A DNA stretch of 64,000 nt from Ctenosaura bakeri (GCA_948474755.1 CAOLHI010003131.1:1-64000); one strand, 5' to 3'; counted from the stretch's first letter, positions 21,616 through 35,250 are shown. The notes: generated by a model from the letters alone, not told the origin. Made by a program: numbers and translations.

Positions 21616-24600
21616 TAATTCTAATGATAAAACGGTTCGTAATAGTAGGCAGCATTTCTTCATGTACACATCTTTTTATTTCAGACAACAAAAAACAAAA
21701 TGAACAAGGTGTAAAGTGTTTTCACATTTCCCAGAGATACCTTCAAAACTAGTACATCACTCACAAGAGGGAATCCTTGAGGATGATGGCCAGATTATTA
21801 GACCTTTAAATAGGAATTCAAAACATATATTTTTGAGAAACAATTAGAATTCTATGAGTAATTATATGTTTAATTCCACACTGGAGATAGGTAGACAGAT
21901 ATACCTGAAAACATAAGAAAAAGAAAGCCATGAAGCAGCTCCTAACAGCCCTGGAATAATTTTGCACATAGGATGAATTAAACTTATATTACTTTTTCCT
22001 GACCACAACTGCATTGCAACCAGCATTAATTCTGAGAAGAAAAATAGTTCAGACATTTGCTTGTTCATTTGAGCCCTTTTCCCCCAGGAAAATGTTGTCT
22101 TTTGTCTGACTTGTTTCCTTTCCTTAACATTTCATGCAGCCTTGCAAAAGAAAATGGTGTTGTTTCAGCTGGTACTAATTTAAGAAGTCTCATTGTGGTA
22201 GATTCTACAGAAACTTCAAACAAATACAAGAATATGGCCAGCAAGGGTTAGCTGGGGAGGGGAGGGGAGGGGGCGTAAATGAATGGGTTGAGGGAATAGA
22301 ATAGTTTCAGCCACTCTATGCTGTTTCAAGCAATAATAATGAAAATAAAAATAATACCATGGACTCACTTGGTTCGCCAAAGCCACAATAAATCCTATGT
22401 AAATAACAGCCCACCAGAGTTTTTCTTCATATAAAGGATTAATTATGTTGTGTGCAAAAATACCAGAATTCTGGTCCTGATCCAGCTCAAAATATGTATG
22501 GCCTTCTGAGCCACAGAAGTTTAGGAAATCTGCCCAGTTTGGCTTTCAAAACTGGCATTTTTTTCAGAAGAAATGTCACTCGTTCAAGATGCCCAGATGC
22601 AAACTTGCATCTCAGCCAAGAAGTTGTATACAGTTTGGGGTTACGGAAAATATCTAAAGATTCTCCCCTTTGTTTATATATGTATACACACACACACACA
22701 CATATAAAATAATACTATTTAGAAGTTGGAAACAGTCCCTTTGACACAGAAGCAGCCAATTGTTGAGAGGCAGAGGCCACACTGAGCTTGCAGAGGACTT
22801 TAGAGGGCCATCTCTCTAGAATTGATTTTTGACCCAAAATTAAATTCTCACCATCACCTCTAGAGACACTGGAGAAATTTCACCATGTTTTTGGGTCTCT
22901 CTGGACCATCAACATCTTGGTCACTTCCAGATTTCTCCTAGGCCTAAAACAGCCCAGGGTATAAACATGATTCGTAATTGCCTCCTACACTCTCCAGAGG
23001 CCATTTGAGGGACAAAAATGAGGGGGCCCTGGCAACAAAAACCATAGCCCTGGGGACACATGTTATCCATAGGCCACACTTTTCCTACTCCAGCTCTGGT
23101 GCTGACAGGACTGCAGCCAAACTGAGGTACCTGAGAAACTAGAATGAGCTATGATTTGTTTGGGAGAACAAAACACAAAGTATTAAAGAAGTAGGTTTTC
23201 CTCCCTGGAAAACAAAAGTTTAGCAAGGAATAGGTGCCACTAGAAACAAGGGAAAGAAAAACTCGTGTAGTTTAGACTGTTCTGCATAAGCCCATCACAG
23301 CGCCACTCTGAAGTACACGTGACTGGAACCTGAACAGCAGCACTCTTGTTAGGCTGAGAAAAAAGCTGCAACCTCTGTCACTGATTCCATATGCTGGACA
23401 ATAAAGGATGAATGCCAGTTCTTCACTCACATTTAATTTGGTTAAATTTTTACAAATTGCAGATACTGGGAAATGGTTGCTCATGTAAAGCCAGTCTGGA
23501 TATGGTGTTCACCATAGGAGCGCAGCCCAAAATGGAGAACATGGTGCTGTCTCCAAATAAAGCCCACTTTTATGCTCAGAAGCTCATAAATAGAAGCCAT
23601 CAAGCACAATACTGAAAAAGACTGATTGTCCATCCATATGGAAATTAATGCATAAGGAAGCCATTTTTTCCCCTATTTTCAATGTTTGTTTGTTTATTTT
23701 TTTACAGAGCAACATGTCAACACAGTTTTCCATTCCCACCATTAATTTGCATCTGTCTCACCATCCGGCATCTCCAATGTGCATGTGCCTTTGTATGCAT
23801 CCATAAAACACCAGAGCAAGGTAATCTTGATATGACTGAATTATTACGAGAGTAGAATTTTGAAGAGGAAATGATTGATAGAATCAGGGATGCTGTGTGA
23901 ATCAGCCTTGAAAGGTCTGCCAAAGTTACCAGCTACCTCCTTTGTTTAGGGAATCAGGGAAATTATGGTTAAATGGGCACAATAATTAGAAGAGTGATTA
24001 CACATTCCCCGAGAATAGAGGTGACTCAGGTCCAGGAATCTGTAGGTCATTCCCCCACAGTAATATTAACACACAGATTCCAGTCTCTGAAAATTAGGTA
24101 AAGTCATATTTAAAAAGGAAACCAAACAAATCTCTTTTTCATCATTCTACAGGTATGTCAGTTAAAACAGAGGAGGTAAAGACAGAAAGAATGGACGCAA
24201 CAAACAATGGCAGAAAAGGAACAGAAGTTTAGGGAAAGCCACTCAACTGCAGACCAGCTAAGACTTCTGTCTCTTGGTTGATCAATATATTAATTTTATT
24301 AATTAAAAGCATAGCTGCACAAGATACAGATTTTTTTTTTTTTAGTGGTTGTATGATTTAGAATGAGGGAACAGCATTACAGCTAGTGTATTTTAACTTT
24401 AGATGACATTTTGTTTTAACAGAAACAGAGTGAGTCTTAGATTTCAAAAGAGAGGGTTTTTCTGTTTTGTTTTGTTTTTGATCTGTTTTCCACTTAAACA
24501 CATATGCATGTACACACACTGAAGAACAATCTTTCTGCTAAAATGGAGGCTGGAAACAAAAAAATGGGTTATGTTCTTTTGCTTAGGAATCTGAATAAAC

Positions 24601-26304
24601 CCTCTTTGTGTATTTTGGCATTCGCTAGCCAAACCAGAATTGCCATGTGAAATATCCATCTGAAATAGGACAACAACTCAGACTAGCTTTCCCTCCCCCA
24701 GCTTGTCCCGCCACAGATCCCCTCTGCCTTTAAATTCTTATTACTGCCAGACTAAAACTGCACCACCACTGCCTTTCGAATACTATTTCAAGAATAATCT
24801 CATTGTGGAAGAGAGGGGGGAAATGGACTCAATTTACCAATAGGAAGGCTGTGATCTGGCAACAGCTGTTTATAGTTAACTACAAGCCATAGTTAAGGAT
24901 TTTTAAGTCTGCTTCTTGTTTAGCTAGTCTGCAAATGGTCTCTGAATATGTGGGTGGGTGGAGGGGGGAGGGGGAAGGGGGCAATTGAAGAGACTTAACC
25001 CCTTACTTTAGCATAATGACAGCCCAGCAGAAGAAGGTTACGTTCCATGGTTGACGTGGCAGATAAACTCAGTGGGAATCTGTCAATAAGAAATGTCTGT
25101 GCTTTATTTTCCTAGCTTGAGAGTTAGAGACTAATCAGAGGTGAATATTTCTAGAAGCAAATCAGCAGAAACTTTACCAACACCATTCATATGTATATGA
25201 AGAATGTGCTGATTTTTATTAGGCTTCAAGCATAAGCAAACAAAGAACTCTGGAAGCTTTCTTCTCCCAGGTTTTTGTATGTTTTGTTTGCGTGTTTGCT
25301 TCAAAATATGATTTCCTGACAAACTGAACTGCTTTTCTCACTCCCCCATTGTACAGTGATGGTGGGAATGGGAATGAAGGAGAAGGAGGTATTTTGGAAA
25401 GTACTACAGTGCTAGTGATCACCTTTTACTCCTGACAACTCCACAATGGTAAGATAAATGACTAGTCCTAAGCTTTACATACTGTTCGCTGGTATTTTAG
25501 TGGTCCGCTTAAAAAAAAGTTTGAGGTAATGAGAGAGGGAAGTGGTTCCTGTAAGCAGAATGGGTAGCTAATGGAAGATAGAAACAGGGATGGTGAGAAA
25601 TAAACACTTTTCTGTGGATGTGGGTCAGGCAAACTGCCTGGAAACAGTATGGCCTCCCTAGTCCAGTAGCTAATTTCTAAGCAACCCTGCCATTATCATT
25701 TTTATTTTGAAGATGTGAAAACAAGACACATAGGCACATTTAATATATTTGGAAATATTCTAATTCATAGAAAATGGAAAATATGCTTTGAGCTGAGGGG
25801 CTGTGAACTCACATGGATTCTTATCCTGCAAATGAACCATAGATTTCTGGGAAGGATCCTAATCAAGACAGTGTTAATTGGCAGAACTCATTCAAAAGAG
25901 AACAGGAGAAATTTAAAAGGCCTAGTTTAGCCCTGGTTTCAGGTGGCATGTACCTATTTCAGTAGCATAATTTCTAAGAGAGGTTGGAAAGTGGCACCCA
26001 GATTCCACAAGCAGCCAGGCAGCATCCTACAGTAGCACAGCTGAGGTCAAAAGCAATAGAGACCTACCATGCTAGTCACCAAGTCCACTGAAGAAAATTC
26101 AGAAATGGAATTAGATAACATCCAAGTTCCCATGCAAGCAAAGTTGAAAGTATTTCAGGAATGCCAGGAGACATCAAGGTTTGGACCTATTGCTTCCAGC
26201 AAAGCCTGCTATCACTAGCACTCTTTTATAGTTGCTATTCACAGTATACATCACAACTCAACATCCCCTCAACATAATGTAAATATCTATATCCAGAGAT
26301 ACAC
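21616..26304. other. Repeat-poor 4.7-kb stretch, no gene recognised
   Basis: This is the longest stretch in the window without any element I recognise. It contains a G-rich run (22254-22274), a short CA array (22685-22701) and a G-rich run with quadruplex potential (24950-24982). No frame above about 86 codons shows a domain. It could hold regulatory DNA, but nothing in the sequence alone proves it. Confidence 0.45.
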
Positions 26305-26494
26305 TATTGTTATGTGCCTTCAAGTTGTTTCTAACTTACAATGATACTAAGGCAAACCTATCATGGGGTTTTCTGAGGCTGAGAGTGTGTGATGTACCCA
26401 AGGTCACCTATGGGTTTCCACAGCCAAGTGGGGAATTAAACTCTGGTCTCCTGGGTCATACTCCAACATTTAAACCACTAATCACGCTGGCTCC
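26305..26494 (-). repeat. SINE type A, minus strand
   Basis: The plus strand reads TTATGTGCCTTCAAGTTG, GGGGTTTTCTGAGGCTGAGA, ACCCAAGGTCACC and ends ATCACGCTGGCTCCC. This is the reverse complement of a full SINE type A. Confidence 0.82.
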
Positions 26495-26518
26495 CTAAAT
26501 ATATACTAAGCAAACACT

Positions 26519-26770
26519 ATGCAGTCTTCATGCAGAATAGCAACATTGCACAACACGTGTCAATCACTAGGTGCCATTTCACAATATGTGCAACTGAAAT
26601 GCATAATGTACAACCACAATACACAATTGCAATGTGCAACTGCAACATGCAAAGACAAGGCACAGAGGAACATGCTGTCTGAACAACTTCTGATGCTAGC
26701 AGCAGAATACAACCATTGTGCAATGATGACTTTTTGGCCCTGCATGTATGGTGTGATGTATCCATGTGTA
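26519..26770. repeat. Low-complexity GCAAC/TGCAA-rich segment
   Basis: Short words such as TGCAAC, GCACAAC and TACAACC recur irregularly over about 150 bases. Open frames on both strands arise from this bias and show no domain. It may be a decayed element of unknown type. Confidence 0.4.
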
Positions 26771-27792
26771 TGTGCCTAACTGAATGCTAACCTATATTTA
26801 TAAAGCTTGTAGCATACAAGGATGTGAAGTAGATTGCCTGGCTCCATGTCGGTCCAATTTTGTACAGCTTTACATGGCTTCTCTAGCACTTAGCAGATGG
26901 ATGGCAAAGGATACTGGTTGTAATCCAGTTCAGGGCTGGTAGTTATTGCAAAAAAGTAACCCCACACACACATTTGTTCATTGTAAACAAAACCAGGGCT
27001 GCAGCAAATTCTCAAATTCTTTCCCAAAAGATCTGATAACATTGTGACTGTTAGTTTAGAGCAGAAGTAGATCTGGCTAGGATGGGAGCTCCAGGAACCC
27101 ATTTTATAGCACAGTCAGGAGGATCACACATGACAGCTGGTCTATTTCTGTCCTATCAAAACATTTTGAAAGTCTTGAAATTTCACTTTGCTTAAGTTAA
27201 TGTGAAATTCACACTTTTTCCCATGTCAAACAGCGGCTTTTGTTGAGACTACAGAAAGGAAAAAGAAGTAATTCTCCCCATGCATGCTATGGTCCTTCTT
27301 CTGATCAAGAGGCTCAGAAACTGTCTTTAGAGCAAAGAAATATACATGAAACCTTAAACCATACACTTAACATTATATATAGTTTCATTCAACATTTTAT
27401 CACTTGTAGGAAATGTATAAACTAAGTATAAATGTATAAACTAAGTATTTCTAATGTGAACCTCAAGGTATAGAAATATGCAATTTTTTTTTTTTTTACT
27501 GATGGCTACTGGCCCAACTGTGTACATCCAAGGGTATACATTGCTGTTCTCCAGGTCTTCAGAAGATCTATGGATAAACTCTAAGAGCTAAACTGTGGAG
27601 TTTCCAGTTGAAAGCTGAGTTACTATGGCATGTAGGTTCAAGCCATTATTTCTCACCATCTCCCTTTGGCCTGCAGTACCAAAGAAATAATAAGAAACTA
27701 CCTGACAGGATTGTTTTAGGTGCTGCTGAATTAAGATGTTGGAGTATCCTGAGCATCCTGAGGTGATATATAACTGATACCTGTGGCTTCTA
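26771..27792. other. Intergenic DNA, nothing recognised
   Basis: Apart from a near-duplicate AAATGTATAAACTAAGTAT at 27411-27447 and a poly-T run near 27485, I see nothing. Confidence 0.4.
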
Positions 27793-27975
27793 TTGGTCAT
27801 CTATTTTTTTTACCATAGAGATATCATCACTATGTATGTGTTCTCATCTTCCTGGGCGAAGCTATCACAGGGATTTCTGGGGATGAAAGTATGTGATGCA
27901 CCCAAGGTCATCCATCGGGTTTCCACAGCCAGGGTCATGGTCCAAGGCTCAAACCATTACACCATGCTGAAATAT
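27793..27975 (-). repeat. SINE type A, minus strand, strongly diverged
   Basis: It contains GATTTCTGGGGATGAAAGT, GATGCACCCAAGGTCATCC, GGGTTTCCACAGCCA and ACCATTACACCATGCTG, the reverse of the SINE middle and head. The tail half is poorly preserved. Confidence 0.65.
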
Positions 27976-28753
27976 GTTGTGTTATTTGTGCCTCATTGCC
28001 CCTAACCTGACCTTCAGTGATTAATGTACTATTTCAAATTCTGCATTGTCCTTTCTTTTCTTTCCCCCTCCCAAGGGGGAGATGATCTGTTATACTGTAA
28101 ACAACCCAGCCCAGTTCCAGCCTTTTCTCCATACTAATTGTGCTTAATGAGCATGCTTCCATTGTTTGGCTTCATATATGTGGATCTGTTCTCAGATCCT
28201 CTGGCTAAACCTTCACCGAAGCATTGCATTCACAGGATGAGACAGCCATCTATAAAAAGCCAACTTATTGCAGCAATTAGGATATCTTGACAACATCGTC
28301 AGCTGGAAAGAAAAACAGCAAATAACAAAAAGCTATTATCTCCATTTACCCCAACCAGGGGGTTTCCTGGTTGTTCTTTTAGAACTTGTGTCAAACCTAA
28401 CATACAAATTAAGGGGTTGAAAGGCATGCTTCATTGCCATGGTTACACATGGCAAAATGTCAGCTGCAGTGCTGGTGTAAATATACCAGTAAAAAAAAAA
28501 AAAAAAAATCACTCCATTCCAGAAAGTGTAATCCAATCCAATGTCATATATATATTCACTTAGCTGATGTTCTCGTTTCAAGGCAACATCTTCTTTACAG
28601 TTTAGGCGTACAAGTTCTTTAGCTAATTTCTCCTGGGTTGTAGAACATAAAGTTTTATTGTACCTCTCTTTTCTGGTGATTCCAGGGAAGGAAAGGTACG
28701 CTGCCAGCCTGAAGTGAAAGAAATATATTCATTAAAAAGACATATAACCTCAA
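27976..28753. other. Intergenic DNA, nothing recognised
   Basis: It contains an A18 run at about 28491-28508 and no supported gene. Confidence 0.4.
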
Positions 28754-28978
28754 GAGAGGCCAGCATTGTAATGGTTAAAGAGATGGGTTGGGACTTGAGA
28801 AATCTCAGGTCAAGACTGCAATGAACCATGAAACTCATTGGGCCAATCACTCTGTCTCAGTTTTACCTATCTCTCACAAGGTTCTTGGTGAGAATAAAGT
28901 GGGAATTAGGTAAGCCATCCATGCTGACTGAGCTCAGTGGAGAAAAAGCAGGATATAAATTTAAATAATAAATAAAAT
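28754..28978 (+). repeat. tRNA-derived SINE (type B)
   Basis: A tRNA-like head (GGCCAGCATTGTAATGGTTA) is followed by GGGCCAATCACTCTGTCTCA and TCTCACAAGGTTCTTGGTGA. The tail is GAGCTCAGTGGAGAAAAAGC plus TATAAATTTAAATAATAAAT. This differs from SINE type A in body and tail. Similar SINEs are remembered from squamates, and the exact name is not certain. Confidence 0.65.
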
Positions 28979-29699
28979 ATATGGGATGATCTTGAATCCA
29001 TCTGGTGGTGCATAATGTGTAGCTTCATGTCCTTCCTCCTTCCTGTATATGCAACCTATCTCCATAACACATGCCAACACCACCCCCATGGGCATTCAAT
29101 GTTGCTGAAGCTGGATACATGCAGAAGACATTTTTCTCCTTGGCCTCTAGGAGGATGACTTTTTCTTCATGAGTCCAGCTGTGGGAATACATCTGATAAC
29201 TGCCTGGCTTTGCTTGTGCCCCTGCTGTCACTAAGTGGCTATGGTTGGTGCCAGGGAGGTAGGATGTGCAGGCACAGGGTCATTATGGATGAAGGTGTTG
29301 GACAAAGAACTGTAAAAGAACACATGCACATGATTCTGCCTGTTATGTCACTAACAGAGTGCTAGCCATAAACAGTAGATGGGACTGTGATAACCATGTT
29401 TGTTCTTCCATGTTTTTCTAGCAGTCACATGTACAGTATCAATAAGCAAGGGTCTTGGGCTCAAAAAGCTATATGATGTGCTTTGCTTCAAGCAATCTAG
29501 AACCTTGAATCAACAGGGATTCTTGATCAAGGAGAAGAGCTGTACATGTATAGAATCTGTTCTCATTAATGCCAGGAGTCAAAGGCAGAAGGCACATCAG
29601 GAAATGGGAGTGTAACCAGTATGTGCTGTCCCTCTTCCTCTACTAGCAGTGGCAGCAGTTGGCTATCCACAAGAGCACTGCTTTTAACTTCAAAGGTGG
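28979..29699. other. Intergenic DNA, nothing recognised
   Basis: I see no supported feature up to the target duplication of the solo LTR. Confidence 0.4.
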
Positions 29700-29704
29700 G
29701 TGAC

Positions 29705-30033
29705 TGTCAGGAACAGATTCACACTCACAAGTAATCAATAAACTTGAGAGAAAATTTATTGAAACATAGTAAGGGATGCTGTCTTACAGACGTCAAAGCT
29801 CGAGAATGGGATTTGTTTCCTACACTCTACACTTAAACAGACAGTTTCTCCTGAGATAGTTGTAAAAAGGACAAATGACCCCAATCACCATGACTACTAT
29901 CTGGCCAAACGGTTCCTGTGAAATTCCAGCCGGAAGGAATGTTCGGCACCTGGGAATAACCTAACATTCTACTATCACTATTCCCTCAGGCTACTGCCAT
30001 ACTAAAGCAATAAAATATGGAGGACCCCTGACA
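29705..30033 (-). mobile_element. Solo LTR, 329 bp, target duplication GTGAC
   Basis: The unit starts TGTCAGG and ends CCTGACA, a perfect 7-bp terminal inverted repeat of TG...CA type. GTGAC flanks it on both sides (29700-29704 and 30034-30038). A 5-bp duplication fits class III endogenous retroviruses and some Gypsy or Copia elements. The minus orientation is preferred because AATAAA on that strand (29755-29760) lies about 50 bases before the 3' end, as in a U3-R-U5 layout. Orientation is not certain. No internal retroviral genes are present, so the internal part was lost by LTR-LTR recombination. Confidence 0.85.
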
Positions 30034-30038
30034 GTGAC

Positions 30039-30744
30039 TCAGGATTCTACCCACAATGTCAATCCCTCCATGGAAAGGTTGGGATTATCACTCAAAGGAG
30101 GTCTGCTAGGGGGGTAACCACTGGACCCTTTCACCTATATATACTGGCACTAGTCTGAGACACACCAATTGGAGGTCAAAAGAATGTTTTCTTGGAGAAA
30201 ATCACCAGATTCAAGCAGTCGCACAACCATACAAAGCTAACAGACGGAAAGGAAGAAGATGTATAGTGAGGGGGTTAGGATGAAGTGGACAATATTTACC
30301 CAATCCTGAAAAGAAGAAAGCCAGGTGAAATGTGACTCAAGACTGGGGGTTACTGGGTAGTACAACAAACAGAAATTTGAGGGCCCTCATGTAGCATAAA
30401 ATGCCAACATCAGTCCAAGATACTACAGATTGCTTGGGCTTGGAGTCAGGGTTTAAATACCGTTTTTCTACCCTGAAGGGGAAGATGCTAATGGCTCTCT
30501 GGAAGAGCACACAAAGGAGTCTGGAGCTGGCTAGTGTTCTTAGCATTAGCTGACAAAGCATGGATGGGAGTTGTGATAATTTCTTAATGTCTAGGGAGGT
30601 CAGCAGGAAGGACACTACAGATCATTGTTGCTTTCTCTGGGAGATTCAGTGGCTATTGTTTTCTAGGTTTGAGCTTTTGGGCTATTCAGATTGAGTTCTC
30701 CAACTAATCCTCAGTGAACTTATGACCTGGCCGTGCCTTTCTTA
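30039..30744. other. Intergenic DNA, nothing recognised
   Basis: I see no supported feature. A 92-codon minus frame has no domain. Confidence 0.4.
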
Positions 30745-33690
30745 ATTAGATAAAAACAATGCAGAATACAACAACACTAAAACACTATAAGACAATACAC
30801 ACAAAAATTAAACCATGCAACAATACATTATCAAAGAAAAAAACAAATTATAAGTATTAAACTATGATTACAACTACAAATGTTAAACTACAACTATGAA
30901 ACTACAAACAACTAAAAAATGGTTTCCATCCTTGTTGCAAACAGCTCCTAGTAAAGGTTTGTACTTAACTATTAAATCACTACTTAAAATCTAAATTGAC
31001 ATTGATGCTAATAGTACATTTAATCTTATCTGTATACTCAAAAGGTAATATTCTTAGTTAATAAAAAGGCTATTATCAGTAATACACAATTATTGCCATT
31101 ATTCTATTATTTTAGGTTAGACTAATTCTAAATATTAATATCATACCTTTATAGCATAAATATTACAATCATAGTATTTAAATCAGAAATATCAATAGTA
31201 CACAATAGGAACTAAAACAATGGTTAATTCTTAGAAATTGTTAATAAGTCTTAAATATTGTTACTAAATTTTTAGTATATAAAATACTTATACTAAAGTA
31301 TATAAAATATAAAAAATATATATTTAGTATATAAAAACATTTTTATTGTTACTAAATATTGTGAGTATTGGAAATATCCTAAAATAGCAACAAACTGAAA
31401 TCAACTAATATTTTCCTATTGCACTTCTCATGTAACAGCAAAGAATAAATCAAAACTTAAAAATATATGTGAGTTCAAAAACCTATTATCATCAATTCAT
31501 CCTCATTCGTTAAACAATTAAACGTTTACTTGCAGAAGAGAATTCATCTTCTGTTTATCCCTTTTGCCTATACGTAAGATTATCCATTTCAGCTATTCCA
31601 GCAAACTATTAAATCATTCTTCCGTTGATGGGATTTCCATGTTTTTTCCAATGCTTTGCATATATTAATCTCACTGCAAATAATATGTGTTGCTCCAATT
31701 TGTGTTGTCAATAATTGTACTTTCTTCCCAAAATTCCTAGTAGATATAATTCACGATTTTTGGTATTTGTACTTTCAAAATCTTTTGCATTGCATTTTGT
31801 TATCTTGAACCAAAATTGTTTAGATTTTTCACAAGTTCAAACATATAGTACAAAGATCCATCTTGATCTTGGCATTTCCAACATTTATTCTTCATATCTT
31901 TATGTACTTTTGCAAGTCTTTCTGGTGTCAAATACCAATGATGCATCATTTTAGAATAATTTTGTTGAAGATCATAGCAAAGTACATTTTTAATATTTTT
32001 TGTCCATAATTTTTCCCATTGGTTCATATCTATATTATATCCAAGCTAATCACATATTCTTTAACTGGCTCAACTTCCTTCTCTAGCTTTAACAGAAATT
32101 TGTACATTTTGGCAATTAAGTTATCATCATCAGTACATAACAATAATTCTAAATACAATTTATTCTTCTCAGATTCTTTATTTGTTATCTTTAAATCTTA
32201 AATTATCTGTTTGAGAGTCATTGCATATTGAAACCTTATTATTGTAATTGTTGTAACGAATTCATTATAGTCTTGAAAGTAATATTATTTTAACCAATGT
32301 TGATCAGCTCTCTTCTGTAAAAAGCCTCTTGTGGATAAATCCAAAAAGGTATCTTTGAACATAATCTCATTTTATATTTATTCCAAAGTTTCAATAGGGC
32401 AGGTCTAATAAAATGATTATTACAAGCAACATTAACCTTAACTTTATCATACCATAAAAGTATATGCCACCCAAATGTTAGCTCTTGTCCTCCTAGGTTC
32501 AAAAGTTTGTTTTCTTCTAACATAATCCATTTTTTAAAATCCAAGTCATACATGAGGCTGCAAAATACATTTTTAGATTTGTTAATCCAAGGCCTCCACA
32601 TTCTTTTGAATCTTGCAGAACTTTATATTTCACTCTCAGTTTCTTGCCTCCCCAAAAGAATTTCAACATATCTTTTTGCCATTGTTTGAATGGTGTTTCC
32701 TTAGTCAAAATAGGAATCATTTGGAAAAGAAGTATGATCTTTGGAAGTACATTCATATTTATTCTTGATAATAAATAAGAGACAATAAAGACAGGTTCAA
32801 TTTCTGTTGTTTATCCAAATCTTTCTCGATCTCATTGCATGTCTTCTCATAATTATTTTCAAATAGTTATCTCAAATTTCCAGTTAAGTGGACATCCAAA
32901 TACTTTATTCTTTTCAATTTTAAACCCTATTTTTCATTGTAATTCATTCTTCTCCTGAGCCTTCATGTTCTTAGTCAAAAAATTTTGTCTTTTCCTTGTT
33001 TATCTTCAGCTAAAGTTCCAAATTCTTTTATTCTTTCTTGCAATTTCAATAACAACTCCAATTTATTTTCTAGCATAATCACTAAATCATCAACAAAAGC
33101 TCTTAATTTAAATTCAGTTTTTCTAATTTTAACTCCAGTTATCTCTGCATTTTGCCTGATAGTTTGCTTCGGAACCTCCATTGCTAAAATAAACAAAAGA
33201 GGAGACAGAGGACATCCTTGTCTTGTCCTTAAAAATTCCAAATAATTTCATCATATCTCCGTTCATTATTATTTGTTGCAAGTTGATTCAAGTATATTGA
33301 TATAATCCAAGTTAAGATACAAGAACCAAAGTTCATTAGTTCAATAACTTGGAAAAGAAACTGCAAGTTCAAATTATCAAAAACCTTTCCTGCATCTAAA
33401 AAAAATTAATGCATCTTGTTTTTCATTGTGACTTTAAAAATACTCTATAATATCCAACACAATTCTGATATTGTCTTTTATTTGTCTTCCTGGTAAAAAT
33501 CCATTTTGGTCTTCATTTATATATTTCTTTAATATATTCTTCAGTCGTTCAGCCAGGACTAAGGCAAAAATCTTATAGTTGTTATTCAGCAGAGAAATTG
33601 GTCTATAACTCTTAGGTGAAGTCAAGTCTTGCCCTTCCTTTGGAATAAAGGAAATATTGACTTCTTTCCATTAGTCCAAAATTAATTCAA
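30745..33690 (-). mobile_element. L1 LINE, 5'-truncated, decayed, minus strand
   Basis: From 33690 downwards the minus strand carries the L1-type ORF2 reverse transcriptase and C-terminal region, broken by many stops. A very AT-rich 3' UTR follows (about 31500 to 30745). ORF1 and the endonuclease domain are missing, so the copy is truncated inside ORF2. The AT-rich composition contrasts with the CR1 and Harbinger elements. The 3' boundary is approximate, and no clear poly-A or target duplication was found. Confidence 0.82.
31590..33690 (-). pseudogene. L1 ORF2 remnant (reverse transcriptase and C-terminal part)
   Basis: In order on the minus strand: SYRPISLLNNNYKIFA and INEDQNGFLPGRQIKDNIR (33625-33434), then a damaged DAGKVFDNLN block corresponding to RT motif A. 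Next come TRQGCPLSPLLFILAMEV with RAFVDDLVIML, the RT catalytic box (33241-32975). MNVLPKIILLFQMIP and WGGKKLRVKYKVL (32756-32517) are L1-specific downstream motifs. A cysteine-bearing C-terminal region with KCWKCQDQDGSLYYMF follows (around 31880). In L1, ORF2 supplies RT activity for copying L1 RNA into the genome. Frame shifts and stops separate every block, so no product is possible. Confidence 0.85.
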
Positions 33691-34836
33691 ATTTTCAAAA
33701 TGGTAATAAGGGGCAGCTGAAATTCATGACATGAAGGGTTAACATACAGGAAGTAGCTATTAACAAGTTTACATTCTTCCCAAATGCCAAATGAAGCTAT
33801 TGGTTTCAGTTAAATTAGCCATGTGTTTCTCCATAAAATAATCATATTTTCACATCCATACATAGCATGATGCAAATATTTCTGGCATAAGGAACAGTAT
33901 CTTGTTCAGTGTGAAAAAGGTTTCGAACATCCAAATATGGGGCAGCAAAGGACACCAGGCAACCTTCACTTCCACAGGGAAAATTGAGTATAAAGAATGT
34001 ATGTAAGTCTCTAATAGGTTTCCAGACAATAACTTATTCCAGCATTTGTTTTATTCATTGTTTATTTGATTTCTATTCCACTTTTCTCCTAAATGGAACT
34101 AAAAGCACCTGACAAGAAAAGTTGAAAAAGAACAACCAAAACAATACAAAGTTTTCTCAAAAAAACAAAACACCATCCATTTAATACCAGAGAAATGAAC
34201 TAAACCTCAGTTGCTTATACATAATTAATGTATTAATACTTAATTGTGTGAGAGATTGGTAATGCAATTTAAAGCAGACTATTGTGATTGATACCATAAC
34301 TTTACCATTCTTGCTCCTCAAGTGGCAAAATAGTTTGAAATGCATATGAAAGTTGCATATTCATGAGGATTTTACAAAAAAAGGAGCAGCTTGAAGGATT
34401 AAAATATCCCACAATGACACAAGACTGTAAAAGACACAAAACACAATTCACATTTACACATATATGATTTATTGATGTCCAGAGTGTGCTTTCTTTTGGT
34501 TCTGCAGGCCAAGCAGCAGTTTGATTTTCTTTCTAGCAGAGATGAGATGACACAAACTGCCTGCACATGCTTTTTCCCCATCCAATGAGGGGCGAAGGGG
34601 TCAGTTTGGACTTCCTGAAAGGCTAGAGAATGCAGCTCGTCCAGTAAACTGAAATTCCCTGTTGTGATGTTTCTCCCCCTGCTTCTTGAAGTCAGTGAGT
34701 TCACACAAAGTTATAAAGTCCAAAAATTCTATATTTGAGGCTTCAGACCTTGGTTTTCTTCTGCACAGTTCTACTGGGACTATGGTTAAACCTTTCTCTG
34801 CAGAGACCTTGTTACTCCATGGGCTCTGGATAAGTC
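33691..34836. other. Intergenic DNA, nothing recognised
   Basis: Only short frames are present. The longest (101 and 107 codons, minus strand, 34399-34924) show no domain, and the second runs into the element at 34840. Confidence 0.4.
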
Positions 34837-34839
34837 TAT

Positions 34840-35250
34840 GGCCATTTCCATATGACATTGCTGTCCCGTGATGGAGATATGTTGCTGGTAGTCTGTGAGG
34901 TGTGCTTTCGCACAACATCATCATGGTGCACTGTCAACATGTCCCCACTCATCGCAGGATATTGCATTAACAGAAAAAATCCATTAATGGGCCCTGATCA
35001 CACAATGGTCCCATTGCCAGCAGCCATGCAGAACTGATGGAAGCATGATCTAGGTGCTTCCTTCACCAGTGTAGCATAGGAAAGCGGCTGGCTGCACTGC
35101 TGAAGGAAGATGTGTGTCACTCACACTCCCATCCACAGGCAGGTGGCTGGGTGCAGAGGGGACCGTTGGGGACATACTCCCATTTTGGCAAAGGTGCTGC
35201 TGGAATGACGCTGGAATGATGACGGAAAAGGGTGAGGTGAAAAAATGGCC
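34840..35250. mobile_element. Non-autonomous Harbinger-like element, 411 bp
   Basis: It begins GGCCATTTCCATATGAC and ends GAAAAAATGGCC, with TAT on both sides (34837-34839 and 35251-35253). The terminal octamer and the TAT duplication match the style of the large Harbinger at 44078. The interior is not palindromic, is moderately GC-rich and has no domain. Confidence 0.7.

Noticed and set aside
26519..26779. Cysteine-rich frames on both strands as small secreted proteins
   Set aside because: They arise from low-complexity TGCAAC-type words read in both directions.
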